Shown here one piece after another: positions 59,401 to 62,900 of a DNA stretch of 64,000 nucleotides. The notes beneath the pieces are model-generated. The model saw only the letters and a list, made by a program, of their open reading frames with translations, had not been told where the DNA came from and did not search any database. The translations under genes were made by a program, and so were the position numbers. The stretch spans positions 62,001 through 126,000 of the forward strand of contig JAEUOR010000013.1 of assembly GCA_016790635.1 (NCBI GenBank), written 5' to 3'. The first letter of the stretch is position 1; each line of letters opens with the position of its first letter. The stretch is from Burkholderiales bacterium. Lineage in GTDB: Bacteria; Pseudomonadota; Gammaproteobacteria; Burkholderiales; JAEUOS01.

Positions 59401-59802
59401 GCCGGCATCCAGGCCGCGGGCGACATCAACCTGATTCTGGGATCGTTGCCTGTGTTCAATCCCGGTCCCGCTTCCGCGTCGGAGAATCGCGATGCGGCAT
59501 TCTTCTCCAGCGGCGGGTCGATCTTCCTTAACCTTGGCTGCGCGCCCGGATTCCCCTGCGCGGCGCAGCCGGGCAACCCGTTCGCCAGCTTGCCGACCGA
59601 GTCGGGCTGGTTTGCCAGCGCGTTCTACCCGGGCGGCAGCGCACCCGGGTCGAGCGGCTTGGGTGGCGGCCTCGCTGCCGCCGGCCAGGAGGTGATCCAG
59701 AACGTTTTGTCGGTGCTCTTGCCGCAGGTCGAGCAGACCGGTCGGCCGGGGCCGCGCAGGGCGCGCGACGATCTGGTGGTCGAGGGCGATGGCTGCGAGT
59801 AA
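41473..59802 (+). CDS. Giant TpsA exoprotein, filamentous-haemagglutinin-type adhesin
   Basis: About 6,100 residues in one uninterrupted frame. Starts at 41473, 41479 and 41527 are all possible (a TTG at 41470 also). An Arg-rich extended N-region leads to a Sec signal ending SAAHA before N60 (numbering from 41470). The TPS domain follows: FATQGKTLTVTNTPGTIINW, FLINQNGILFGAG (138-149), VYIIAPNVGVGKEGVIKSEG. GGEWLLDPNNIRI near residue 534 closes this part. The rest is repetitive beta-helix-like sequence rich in Gly, Asn, Thr, Ala, Val with almost no Lys or Cys, including a PGRS-like glycine section and three duplicated blocks. The C-terminus has two Cys in GCAPGFPCAAQ and one in the final GDGCE. 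No toxin, VENN or polymorphic-toxin C-terminus is seen, so an adhesin or biofilm matrix role is most likely (inference). It is exported by the TpsB encoded downstream. Confidence 0.93.
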   Translation: MAMPSVTCDKSLDSHPRSMPRPFRPTLRRARVVARRPRWALHPLSYAIAGAFASAAHANPTAPIITSGQASFATQGKTLTVTNTPGTIINWQSFSIAQGETTRFQQQNAASTVLNRVRGQDPSVILGTLSSNGQVFLINQNGILFGAGSRIDTQGLVASTLNISDADFKKGVLRFNKEGQAGSVQVNGYLNAGTGDVYIIAPNVGVGKEGVIKSEGGTVVLAAGEKIEIGSRALNDMRFEVQAPSNQALVLGSLSGRAVGVFAGTLKHSGDIRAQTAAGDGGRIVLAAKADLTVAAGSQTLADGKAGGAIEIRSEAGAITVERGAHISASGVSAVTSAANVSSGAGGAIVVRAEQGSVVVESNTRLVAEGTSGGSVTLQARGGVTTLAGAVSVRGTTGAAPPGVHASPATGGHIEVLGREVTVEEAAVLDASGDAGGGTLLVGGDIQGRNAQVQNARFTRIGPDVVLRADALLRGDGGRVIVWADVSTVVTGSISAMGGTLGGNGGFVETSGKGSLLVTRAPTVHARRNGRGGEWLLDPNNIRIGVTSQNVSAGPNFTSTDDDSIVDVSLIATALDAGTSVTVTTGTAGANSQAGFIRVQASVLKSAGGDASLTLSAHQNIIVESGVSISSSAGRLNVTLNADSGAVNNGGIILDNGSQILANGGNVTLTGGGGAASASGAFSGPYTANDGAEIRGLINAGGGNITINARTSVNGANGVRITGPGGLQTSGSGIISIFGAADGTGGSGISMIGTNNIAHTGSGTVSLTGVAPSGVGLDIGTIAATAISSTGGTIALTADSASFSNGQISAPGGAITIGTFTPGTRAILVGEATGTGLVLSNTDLQKLETSALTIGGNTQHGNIVIKGAQFSAGVPYTGVAGLTALNIRQAPAGPGAVSIDYFSTTNGDGQIGGSDYELRGIELGTAGRSLSIVAGSGGIVVPRGPTPLNAHIGTQNGAVTLDTTGAIGAGTWQSFPSQNVINVANYLSFSGIEAPASITIGQAHAPSDVWVSGGANLNFGLVTVNGVSGADQTTTRGLIASSVNAINFNDNVNVGAGRLWALADSGRTGTATNAVNLAAGKTLTTTSMAHLTNAAGTADGVLPVELVGASLNIAGDVNVGTDADVYLAPRGINGAYLAEIYVGNQTSGNMPNGGALPTFKVSQSTIDRIHLNRGSATSTGGVLRVGNATAAATFSSGAIYFGTGANAVTLLSTSSGNFSSTVSIDRDSNTGSDNALTLTANGVTFNALGAIGQSSGSAGLVLSTPSLRVAGSGGNNVTLTEVSAGNTNVRRITTNGGGNINVTKASGTLAFSPFFNASLDRTATSGNIVIAANDLLVEDTTVFASGTMSVNAAGTMTVRSVNLSSAGPTTAATFVQSLGAQTITANGIVVQGGATGTNRSALIRADGGQIITVGAGGITVNGGTGTNNWASIKQAGAATHQTITVNGGGDVSIVAGSGTNNFARIENDGPIQSLDFSSAGSVLNLIGGTGGNDNEASFDNNLASATSQTISFASGGNINLTGGTVGNNNAAVIVANGGNQTINGNAVIAAVGGASGGASNNDNAAAITLDDLVGAGTQTINAGSISLTGGAGGTFGAAAIVLGNASQSQFVNTTGNVTLQGGAGTDSGALIGALDNAANTTLTVGGSLQLTGGSGGGTVGSVAIVGAFNAGATVTANVQGGVTLNRGTVGDAIIGSSTVGAGSVTVNAGLGGAGNIALNAGQVLTSGNASLTTSATSGSISQAIGGFINAGTLTTASGAGTVLTAGTNTFASFVGTNSTSGDLAVNNLSGGAYNFSATNSALGGNVGSAGATGSIVVPLGGRVQSNGGLVSLGASSVQIQATGANAVNSTGNGATATGGDIVFSVDDAALGSAAGSVSAGTVGSVRFFNVSAGRPINLGTEVGGSLSLTASEVGSIAGAMLRVGTSSAGDITISNPITVSPGVLSLETGGGVATSGAGRITAGALAVRAANAVLLAGGTQVGSFAATVSGAGQALSLTNNTGVTLGSVDGLAGVRTNNAALTVSTNGGSMTIADTASAQDVDAGTALVSLGTGVGQGITNQGAVRGGSINVQTDSLDLQAGSSVLATSGNVQISPTTLAGRAVTVGAGATGLGVSNAELNTITLQNSASTLLISTLSATNTLTVDGAVSLSGAQVAGSFGLGTSGANLAVNNAVSVPNALLLDARLTAATTGSVTGAGQITTGNNAAGRLTVSAGQGISLTNTANQVSSVATVGLVLNNIAGGAGNIVFNHTGNTNLQAINQAVGGSLAVTSSAGTTTVASGASTNDGALSLTAGVLQLNSAVGAGTGAVSLTASSGAIAQSGGGNIVGGALTTQSVSGTTLTNAGNAVASFGATNTGSGNVNFRNGGGIALAAINQSAGNLTITAGGAITQSAGMTVSGSATFDTSAAAGLGSVALTTGGSGALSIAGGSRIAGDFTLDAGARDVSFGSTVDVGQAATINTTGVLSTTNLRAAGGTSGSGLISASGVPGNFELTQVAINGATNANVTIDLNPTTFSASNAQGTAAITLTNAGNSINGPVTLLTANPNVSSTGSANYNLTQSAALNFGGKNLTIAGSGINDVTLANTGNSALASLALANTRNNALALAGAGGTVLNASSVTGSLDYTTHGTMNLTVGGAVAAGGAVTLATPAGRALAINAGVSSSAGDITYIADSLALVGTTTAVSGDIRILPATASRIINVGTETVGQLSMSLAELATLQVSDPARALRFGDGSSTGTNIVSGAPTSSDFNARNLIFTNAVTQVNSSLNLSGAGGGQNANVSFVGSGAMTIAGNMNVGAGVLDLGAANVGFSGLSRSLTSSNPGTGLLSSGTWTLSGVGGPQVTVDARAALNTVTLSPGTNYTLQFLRPSSVNTLNWNDGLVAGAGGANGESLTINTALNWAGGIAFNLPVLTVANGATANVSGTIGGDNGITVNNAGTWNHNSASFSLGDGTTIFNNQATGTLNLVGSGSITSVDQFANAGQIVKSGAGTATLAAGDGANTWTGSGSVAATGGTLAISGFGGTNQMAYSGSAGATLQFGSGTRSFGASSSFGGTGLFSFVTGGNNTLSGAVSGGDFSIASGATALFNGAAGATAGTVSSAGSTTFNAAGASSVGALTISGGSFTPTSLVNTAGLTWSGGTIAAGAGGVTLTGTGTWTDTAQTTLSGGLRIASGATLNVTGPTDGNKRVGAGSLTIDSGGTFLWNAGMIDVVGSGTIVNNGLFETTTNLNLGDRSGGAGTLGFTNGATGIIRKSGGLGAPNTNAATTLGSLGAIAGTANFINFTNNGAIDVLVGTLQFNFGQNGATGGGTVTNNGTTTVASGANIEWGGPATHSASSSFTGAGGFHVFRGGNVNVNGAFSLSGPVTVSNGGSGTASATFTPTTTMNVAGVTVSGATATFNSAINASSLTFSGGTTSINNAFGVGTLTQSGGTMNGTGDLTVTSSYSRSGGTLAGTLANINITQAAGNLAVSNFSATNSVTLAAPAGAITDANGAAVNVTAPTVTLNADNGIDLDTATGSLTLANNSSGTAAVRNTGALELGHVTSAGLLSITNNAAITQAVGASLNAMAGATFDTQAATTLGSVSVTATSPGGALTIAGGSRIAGNLTITAGSRDVNYGSTVDVGGTVSVTTGGTHDTTNQRVNGQANSANVADGVLTSTITAGGGGTDFNLTQAIFDQANRPNVDIVLTGTGTTASGPTPTAAAITLNNAAGNIIAGPLTLRTVDPLLNTGGTFDYNLTQAGAINFGTRNVRIIGGATLGDVTLTNAGNAVGGSGVFRFANTRATQFTANGAILVGASNVLGNLDVSALGGGLVLQGAVSAAGNTTLSAQADIVVNAGYTNTAPAAGRTFRANADGSIVFSNGGAGSIATTQPLDVILNSDRQAAGAGAVALLPGSSINTGGGALTIGGGINPLTDAAVGTAVYGNGVYMEGSFLTGAGAINVRGTGFAGGDGKDGVFIVGGTTQVASTSGAINITGTGGAGTNFNEGVYVSGGAAVRSVGGTITISGTGVGSGTDNHGVHVGSLSAVKSSGGGAVSVTGNSTTGQAVLVDGLGEISSTGANGANATAVLAATAGQAGGVVSIVAPAGDIRIDGNVASLGGTGGRGFDAVIAGAAGTAGAAGGAGGAVTISSVGGAVQLFAPGEVRSEGGLGGVGGNGAAGAAGANAVSAVVPATAGQAGGAGGQGGAGGAGGDVQVLAQTTIFIDAVFGTRGGTAGEGGNAGAGGAGGNGLAFSNGGNGGAGGLGGVGGAGGAGARLTVRTTAGTGGDVSIGGVLYADAGNGAVGGNGGNGGAGGAASGFFGPGATNPRRGGNGGAGGNAPSGGNGGDIASGDAILIASGNGDVLLAGGSISTNAGAAGGPVTPGNGGAAGGGAAGALNGTPGAAGSQFFTSVGGAGNGLVRIEALNGAIDDFTGSGTAFGAYNLLARARDGISIRNGGNNIFAADLSNSGTGNIFLTTFQNLNLTDLDGDTQAVSNAAGNATIAGNYIDLNGNANLGGSGILQFNPGAGLYLSVGSVTVNASQFNVSQNVSFNNVATVNAPVAVAGTLQVFSDLTVGGGNGISADNISWFGGTISASAIDIANGGQIGNFVFLDAALNLNGGTTTLVNADISGSGTVNVGAGATLRSTGFSAISVTGGLVNGGVLSVDAENGNASLFLGGPLINTSTITLTSSGFGGNATLDLGGNTFTNLGTVSLLAGAGGARSVIAGDFNHQGGVIEGNAPLDVQAPFNWSGGAIGSGVEVRLNQGGNVVAGVGVLDGTLTNTNGATLTLTDVTLNGGGQLINDATLATAGSAVGVSVPVSGFGNIVANAGNTTFNQFVSQSDAIDVNAGNIVNMNAGFSIGRVSLNGGTLNNTGFSTATDLTIAPGGELAGGTVQTNTIAWTGGTIAAGTTVQAASGGTVTGSPVLDGDLLVDGGTLQVNGASVFGSGRIGNHSAVTFTAGVSTIHPEILGFGTLGVDPGASVTFVGPVNGAQSVTVGGSAVFNQAVSGLASLDVTGGSVQLDANSDVTNFSLYGGGNLGGSGALAVGGAFNVTGGTLGNAGVDLANGGTLSGSVVLNTTLGYAGVTLRLDGATLTGSGSVGIVAGSTLETVADSSIALAGGVTVPAGGALVVNADFHDSAPVTLSITGALNNSGTVRLRGGDSGHAANLSVSGLFNNQGVIDSIGSGAPANVITAGAFNHQPGTSSITGSNPLDFDVPFNWAGGNIGAGSIVNLLQGGTAGGGTRSLAGTLNHSAGLLTLSGITLNGAGTLNNDAQLDVLGSTINPAIAGSGNLSVSGVTAFNSAVNQGGSIVIQPGANVVFGQTSAQTFDISAGGSANFNQASNFANFVADSGANVFLGSTLGVGTVLNAGNAMFSGPSGVLNLAGSGSAGAGGTTTSVNGSVVNIVSGASIALNGALALSGGATVNNAGTLTLNGAASNAITGGATEVVNNSGTLVKAGGTANTLTAGFANSGVVNVLSGTLNLQRGVGSDTGSYSVLGASTLGLHGDRSFAPSSSISAATGTVVFDPLASGGSTVNLNGAFTALNTQVVSGTVNVGTTASFVTATNYTQSGGALVGVGGNVRITNSFSFPGGTISGTFGNMEVTQAAGNLFIGNLNATQVITLAAPTGAIVDVNGAGTTNLNAASVTLTAGNGIDLDLVTGTLNATNTGGNVALRNSGALAIQSLAQSGGGSVSVTNNGGNLTVSGITAGAGIVNLNVNGGNLLHGAGAGTAVTSSTQINMNATGIGSAGAPLAIAGPYSASTTGVGAAGDIYLRVAGALNLTGGGITTDAGSSQRISIATTGGGDITINGAFAPAGDSVALNAGGNLTVGPVGISGPTVNLIAGGAINVDGPVSAPGSVTLAATGALGIGGASAVLITGQDVSLSGSSITVNGAATGVSGVNASGTLNLTTTGNLTINGGSGANAIAELTSQGNATLVVNGTLIINGGTGTDAFARIDPIAPGAVLTITAGGIALNAGSAPGAYAGIQAAGDINLILGSLPVFNPGPASASENRDAAFFSSGGSIFLNLGCAPGFPCAAQPGNPFASLPTESGWFASAFYPGGSAPGSSGLGGGLAAAGQEVIQNVLSVLLPQVEQTGRPGPRRARDDLVVEGDGCE
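48631..49459 (+). repeat. TpsA duplicated block A, copy 1
   Basis: Encodes a ~275-residue module containing GALSIAGGSRIAGDFTLDAG, DVSFGSTVDVGQ, NYNLTQSAALNFGGKNLTIA and LASLALANTRNNAL. A diverged copy with the same order of motifs lies at 52132-52995. Boundaries are approximate. Confidence 0.75.
51739..52131 (+). repeat. TpsA duplicated block B, copy 1
   Basis: Contains GTLTQSGGTMNGTGDLTVTS, SGGTLAGTLANINITQAAGN and NGIDLDTATGSLTLAN. The matching copy is at 58135-58536. Directly followed by block A copy 2. Boundaries approximate. Confidence 0.7.
52132..52995 (+). repeat. TpsA duplicated block A, copy 2
   Basis: Contains GALTIAGGSRIAGNLTITAG, DVNYGSTVDVGG, DYNLTQAGAINFGTRNVRII and SGVFRFANTRATQ in the same order as copy 1 at 48631-49459. 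Diverged rather than recent. Confidence 0.75.
53690..54683 (+). repeat. Glycine-rich PGRS-like section of TpsA
   Basis: About 330 residues dominated by GGAGG, GGNGG and GAAG runs (for example GGNGGAGGLGGVGGAGGAGA), interrupted by short beta-strand-like segments such as DVQVLAQTTIFIDAVFGTRG and RLTVRTTAGTGGDVSIGGVL. Periodic GGX is compatible with polyglycine-II helix packing. It contrasts with the Asn/Thr-rich repeats on either side. Confidence 0.85.
55219..56016 (+). repeat. TpsA duplicated block C, copy 1
   Basis: Contains IDIANGGQIGNFVFLDAALN, DISGSGTVNVGAGATL, FNHQGG, PFNWSGGAIGSGVEVRLNQG and VTLNGGGQLINDA. The matching copy is at 56620-57440, and a shorter related segment lies near 56140-56300. 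Confidence 0.75.
56620..57440 (+). repeat. TpsA duplicated block C, copy 2
   Basis: Contains VDLANGGTLSGSVVLNTTLG, GATLTGSGSVGIVAGSTL, FNHQPG, PFNWAGGNIGAGSIVNLLQG and ITLNGAGTLNNDA in the order seen in copy 1 at 55219-56016. Confidence 0.75.
58135..58536 (+). repeat. TpsA duplicated block B, copy 2
   Basis: Contains NYTQSGGALVGVGGNVRITN, GGTISGTFGNMEVTQAAGN and NGIDLDLVTGTLNATN, matching the block at 51739-52131. Confidence 0.7.
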
Positions 59803-61216
59803 CAAGGCGCCCAGGCCGGCCCGCCTCGCGCTTGCATGTGCGGCGCTTGCGTTCGCCGCACCCCTGCTCGCGCAACCCGCACCGATCGGCGAAGTCGAGT
59901 ACGTGCGCGGCGCCGGTGCGCTCGAGCGTCCGGGCGAGGCACCGCGCGTCATGGGCAACGGATCGGCCATCGCGCAGGGTGAGCTTCTCACCACCAGCAG
60001 TGCCGGTTTCGCGGTCGTCAAACTGAACGACGGCACCCGCATGACCATGCGGCCCAATTCATCGATGCGCATCGATGAGTTCGTGCTGGCGCAGCCGGAC
60101 CGGCAGGACAGCCTGGTCATGAACCTCCTGCGCGGCGGACTGCGCGTGGTCACGGGCGCAATCACGCGGCGCCCCGGCGCCGGGCGCCTGCAGACGCCGA
60201 CGGCGACTGTCGGAATCCGCGGTACCGATTTCGATGCGCGCATCTGCGCCGAGGACTGCCGCGGCGAGAGCCGCCGGCCGCCGCCGCCGGTCGCGCAGGC
60301 CAGCGTGACCACGGTGTTGCCGGCCGCAGCACGCGTCGCGCAGCTGTCCGGGGAACTCACCATCACCGGCGAGAACGGCGTGCGGCGCGCGGTCGCCGCC
60401 GGCGGGCCGGCTTTCAAGGGCGATACCATCGAGACCCCTGCGGGAGCGAACGCGGTGCTTGTGTTCCGTGACGACACGCGCATCACCGTGGCGCCCGGGA
60501 CGCGCATTCGCATCGACGATTTCACCTGGGATGCACGCGCGCCCGCCGACGGCGGGTTTGCGGTCAACCTCCTGAAGGGCGGCATTCGGGCCCTAACCGG
60601 CGCGCTGGCCCGGGCGCGGCCGCAGGCGGTGCGTTTCACGACCTCCACGGCGACGGTGGGTATTCGCGGTACCGGTGTCGACATGCTCTGCGAAGGTGCC
60701 TGCGCCGGCGAGCCCGGCGGCGGCGCGAACGACGGCTTTTTCATCTTCACCTGGCGGGGCGAGGTCGGCGTAACTTCCGCGCGCGCGCCGGACCGGATCG
60801 TCATCGTCCCGGTCGGCGCCGCAGCGCGCCTTGCCGGCGGCGACCTGCAGCCGGTCCTGATCCAGTCCATTCCCGACACCATGCGCGATCTGCCGCGCCC
60901 TGACGGTGTCCCGATCGACTTGAATCGCCTCTTCGGTGCGACCCGTCAGGACACGCCCGAAGATGGCCTGTACGTGTTTGTGCGCGACGGCCACCTCGCG
61001 GTCGAATCCGGCGGGCAGACCCGCGACATTGCGCGCGGCGAGGCACTGTTTGCAAGCCTGGCCGGGGACCGCGTGATCCGCCTCGAGAACGTGCCGGCTT
61101 TCATCCAGGGCGACAGCACGCCGCGCCCGGACCGCGTCGACGCGCGTGGCGCGCAGTTGCTGGACCTGCTGTCGCTGGGTCTGCGGCAGCGCGCCAACCT
61201 GGTATGCCGCCCGTGA
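59789..61216 (+). CDS. Exported protein with two tandem FecR-like domains, TPS-operon partner
   Basis: This 475-aa protein has a Sec signal (ARLALACAALAFAAPLLAQP, cleavage near residue 29). Two FecR-like domains follow at about 55-158 and 204-306. Each has the same plan: AGFAVVKLNDGTRMTMRPNS / ANAVLVFRDDTRITVAPGTR, then NLLRGGLRVVTGA / NLLKGGIRALTGA, then TPTATVGIRGTDFDA / TSTATVGIRGTGVDM. Each ends in a CxxxC loop (C153/C157 and C301/C305). Two shorter repeats follow (GFFIFTWRGEVGVTS, GLYVFVRDGHLAVES). No lipobox or sigma-factor partner is seen, so it is not a classical FecR anti-sigma regulator. Its ATG overlaps the tpsA stop by 14 bp and its stop touches the tpsB start. A periplasmic role in secretion or anchoring of TpsA is inferred. 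Confidence 0.87.
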   Translation: MAASNKAPRPARLALACAALAFAAPLLAQPAPIGEVEYVRGAGALERPGEAPRVMGNGSAIAQGELLTTSSAGFAVVKLNDGTRMTMRPNSSMRIDEFVLAQPDRQDSLVMNLLRGGLRVVTGAITRRPGAGRLQTPTATVGIRGTDFDARICAEDCRGESRRPPPPVAQASVTTVLPAAARVAQLSGELTITGENGVRRAVAAGGPAFKGDTIETPAGANAVLVFRDDTRITVAPGTRIRIDDFTWDARAPADGGFAVNLLKGGIRALTGALARARPQAVRFTTSTATVGIRGTGVDMLCEGACAGEPGGGANDGFFIFTWRGEVGVTSARAPDRIVIVPVGAAARLAGGDLQPVLIQSIPDTMRDLPRPDGVPIDLNRLFGATRQDTPEDGLYVFVRDGHLAVESGGQTRDIARGEALFASLAGDRVIRLENVPAFIQGDSTPRPDRVDARGAQLLDLLSLGLRQRANLVCRP

Positions 61217-62862
61217 TGCAAGGTCACCCCTTGCTCCGGTCTTCCGCAGCGCCGCTTTTCGCGGCGCTGATCGTGTCAGGAGGCGCGGCGGCGCAATCCG
61301 CGCCGCCGGCCGTTCCCCCAGCCTCGACGGCCGCGGCGGCGCCTGCCGGACCGCGCTTTCTGGTCAAGTCGTATCGCATCGAGGGCGAGAATCCGCTCGG
61401 GCCGGCGCGCGCCGCCGCCGTGCTCGCGCCCTTCACCGGAGACGGGGTCGCGCTCGAAGGCTTGCAGTCCGCCGCCGAGGCGCTCGAACGCGCCCTGCAT
61501 GAAGCCGGCTTCGGCTTTTATCGCGTCGTTCTGCCGCCGCAGGACTCGGTCGGCGAAGTGCGCCTGCGCGTGCTCGCCTTCACGGTCGGGGAGGTCTCGG
61601 TCAAGAACCAGATCTTCGTCAGCGTGGCCAACGTGCGCGCCAGCCTGCCCGCCCTCAAGGAAGGCACGAGCCCCAACACCTTCGTGCTGGCGCGCGACCT
61701 GGCGCTGGCCAACGAGAATCCGGCGCGGCGCATCGTCACCGCGTTTCGCCCGGGGCAAAAGCCCGATACAGTCGACGCCAGCCTCGAGGTGACCGACTCG
61801 CGCCCCCTGACCGGCTTCGCGCAATTCGCCAACACCGGCACACCGGCCACGGGCATGGGCCGCATCACCCTTGGCGCGTCGCATGCCAATCTTTTCGGCC
61901 GTGACCATCAGCTGACCGGCACCTACACGACCTCGACCGAGTATCCGGAAAAAGTCGACCAGTGGGGCGCCTTCTACCGCGCGCCCGTATACGGTGTCGG
62001 CGGCATGTTCTCCGCCTACTACACGCGCTCCAACGTCGCCAGCGGCTCTGCAGCCGGCGTGGCCATCACCGGCGGCGGTACCTTCGCGGGCCTGCAGTAC
62101 ACCCAGTACTTCGCTCCGCGCGGTGACTATCGCGACTATGTGACCCTGGGCTGGGACGACAAGCAGTTCGACAACTCGGTCAAGGTTGCAGGGCGCGCCT
62201 TCGGCACCTGCGACCGCATCGCCAGCCGGCCGCTGACGGCGACCTATCTGGGCCGCTACGAGGGCGCGGCGGCGACGCTGTCGTTCAACATCGACTGGGT
62301 GCAGAACCTGCCCGGGGGATCGAACAACTCGCAGTCGGCCTACGACCGCTGCAATCCTCCGGCCGACGCCTCCAGGAATCTCTCCGCGGACTGGATGGCC
62401 TGGCGCTTCGCCGCCGAAACGATCTGGCGTGTGCACGGCGATTGGTCGCTGTCAGGCCGCGTGCGGGCCCAGCACGCGGGCCAGTCGTTGATCGCCGGTG
62501 AGAAGTTCGGTGCCGGCGGCGCCAGCTCGGTACGCGCCTTGCCGGAACGCGCGCTGATCGGCGACACCGGCCACACCGCGAGTGTCGAGGTGTGGACGCC
62601 GCCGCTCTGGGAGGGCCTGCGCGTGCTGGGCTTCTACGACCAGGGTCGTGTGCGCACGCGTGAGCCGGCACCTGGTGCGACCGCGATCGAGTCGGTGGGC
62701 AGCGTCGGTTTCGGACTGCGCTGGCAGTACAAGGCGCAGTTAGCAGTCGCGCTCGACTATGGCGTGGTCATCCTGGGCCATGCGCCGAGCAATGCCGCTT
62801 CGGCACCGCAAAACACGCGCGGCCGCGACCGCATGCATGTCAACTTGACGCTGCGCTTCTAG
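61216..62862 (+). CDS. TpsB outer-membrane transporter (ShlB/FhaC/HecB family)
   Basis: The signal peptide ends near GGAAAQ. Two POTRA domains follow (FLVKSYRIEGENPL onward, and the VGEVSVKN region), with the SLEVTDSRPLTGFAQFANTG segment entering a ~16-strand beta-barrel. The barrel ends MHVNLTLRF with a terminal Phe, as required for BamA insertion. The L6 region reads GASSVRALPERALIGDTG where most TpsB/Omp85 proteins have VRG(F/Y). The start is ATG 61216, sharing one base with the upstream TGA (TGATG); an in-frame ATG at 61204 is the alternative (552 aa). It recognises the TPS domain of the adjacent giant TpsA and secretes it. Confidence 0.93.
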   Translation: MQGHPLLRSSAAPLFAALIVSGGAAAQSAPPAVPPASTAAAAPAGPRFLVKSYRIEGENPLGPARAAAVLAPFTGDGVALEGLQSAAEALERALHEAGFGFYRVVLPPQDSVGEVRLRVLAFTVGEVSVKNQIFVSVANVRASLPALKEGTSPNTFVLARDLALANENPARRIVTAFRPGQKPDTVDASLEVTDSRPLTGFAQFANTGTPATGMGRITLGASHANLFGRDHQLTGTYTTSTEYPEKVDQWGAFYRAPVYGVGGMFSAYYTRSNVASGSAAGVAITGGGTFAGLQYTQYFAPRGDYRDYVTLGWDDKQFDNSVKVAGRAFGTCDRIASRPLTATYLGRYEGAAATLSFNIDWVQNLPGGSNNSQSAYDRCNPPADASRNLSADWMAWRFAAETIWRVHGDWSLSGRVRAQHAGQSLIAGEKFGAGGASSVRALPERALIGDTGHTASVEVWTPPLWEGLRVLGFYDQGRVRTREPAPGATAIESVGSVGFGLRWQYKAQLAVALDYGVVILGHAPSNAASAPQNTRGRDRMHVNLTLRF

Positions 62863-62900
62863 CGCGCGGCCCGAAGGCGCCACACGCTCCGGAGCGAGGC

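Noticed and set aside
41473..59802. CDI/polymorphic-toxin reading of the giant TpsA
   Set aside because: No VENN/pretoxin motif, no toxin-like C-terminal domain and no small immunity gene follows; the next genes are fecR-like and tpsB.
58687..60882. 731-aa minus-strand open frame across the tpsA/fecR junction
   Set aside because: It crosses two real plus-strand genes, has antisense-type composition and no recognisable domain or ribosome-binding site.
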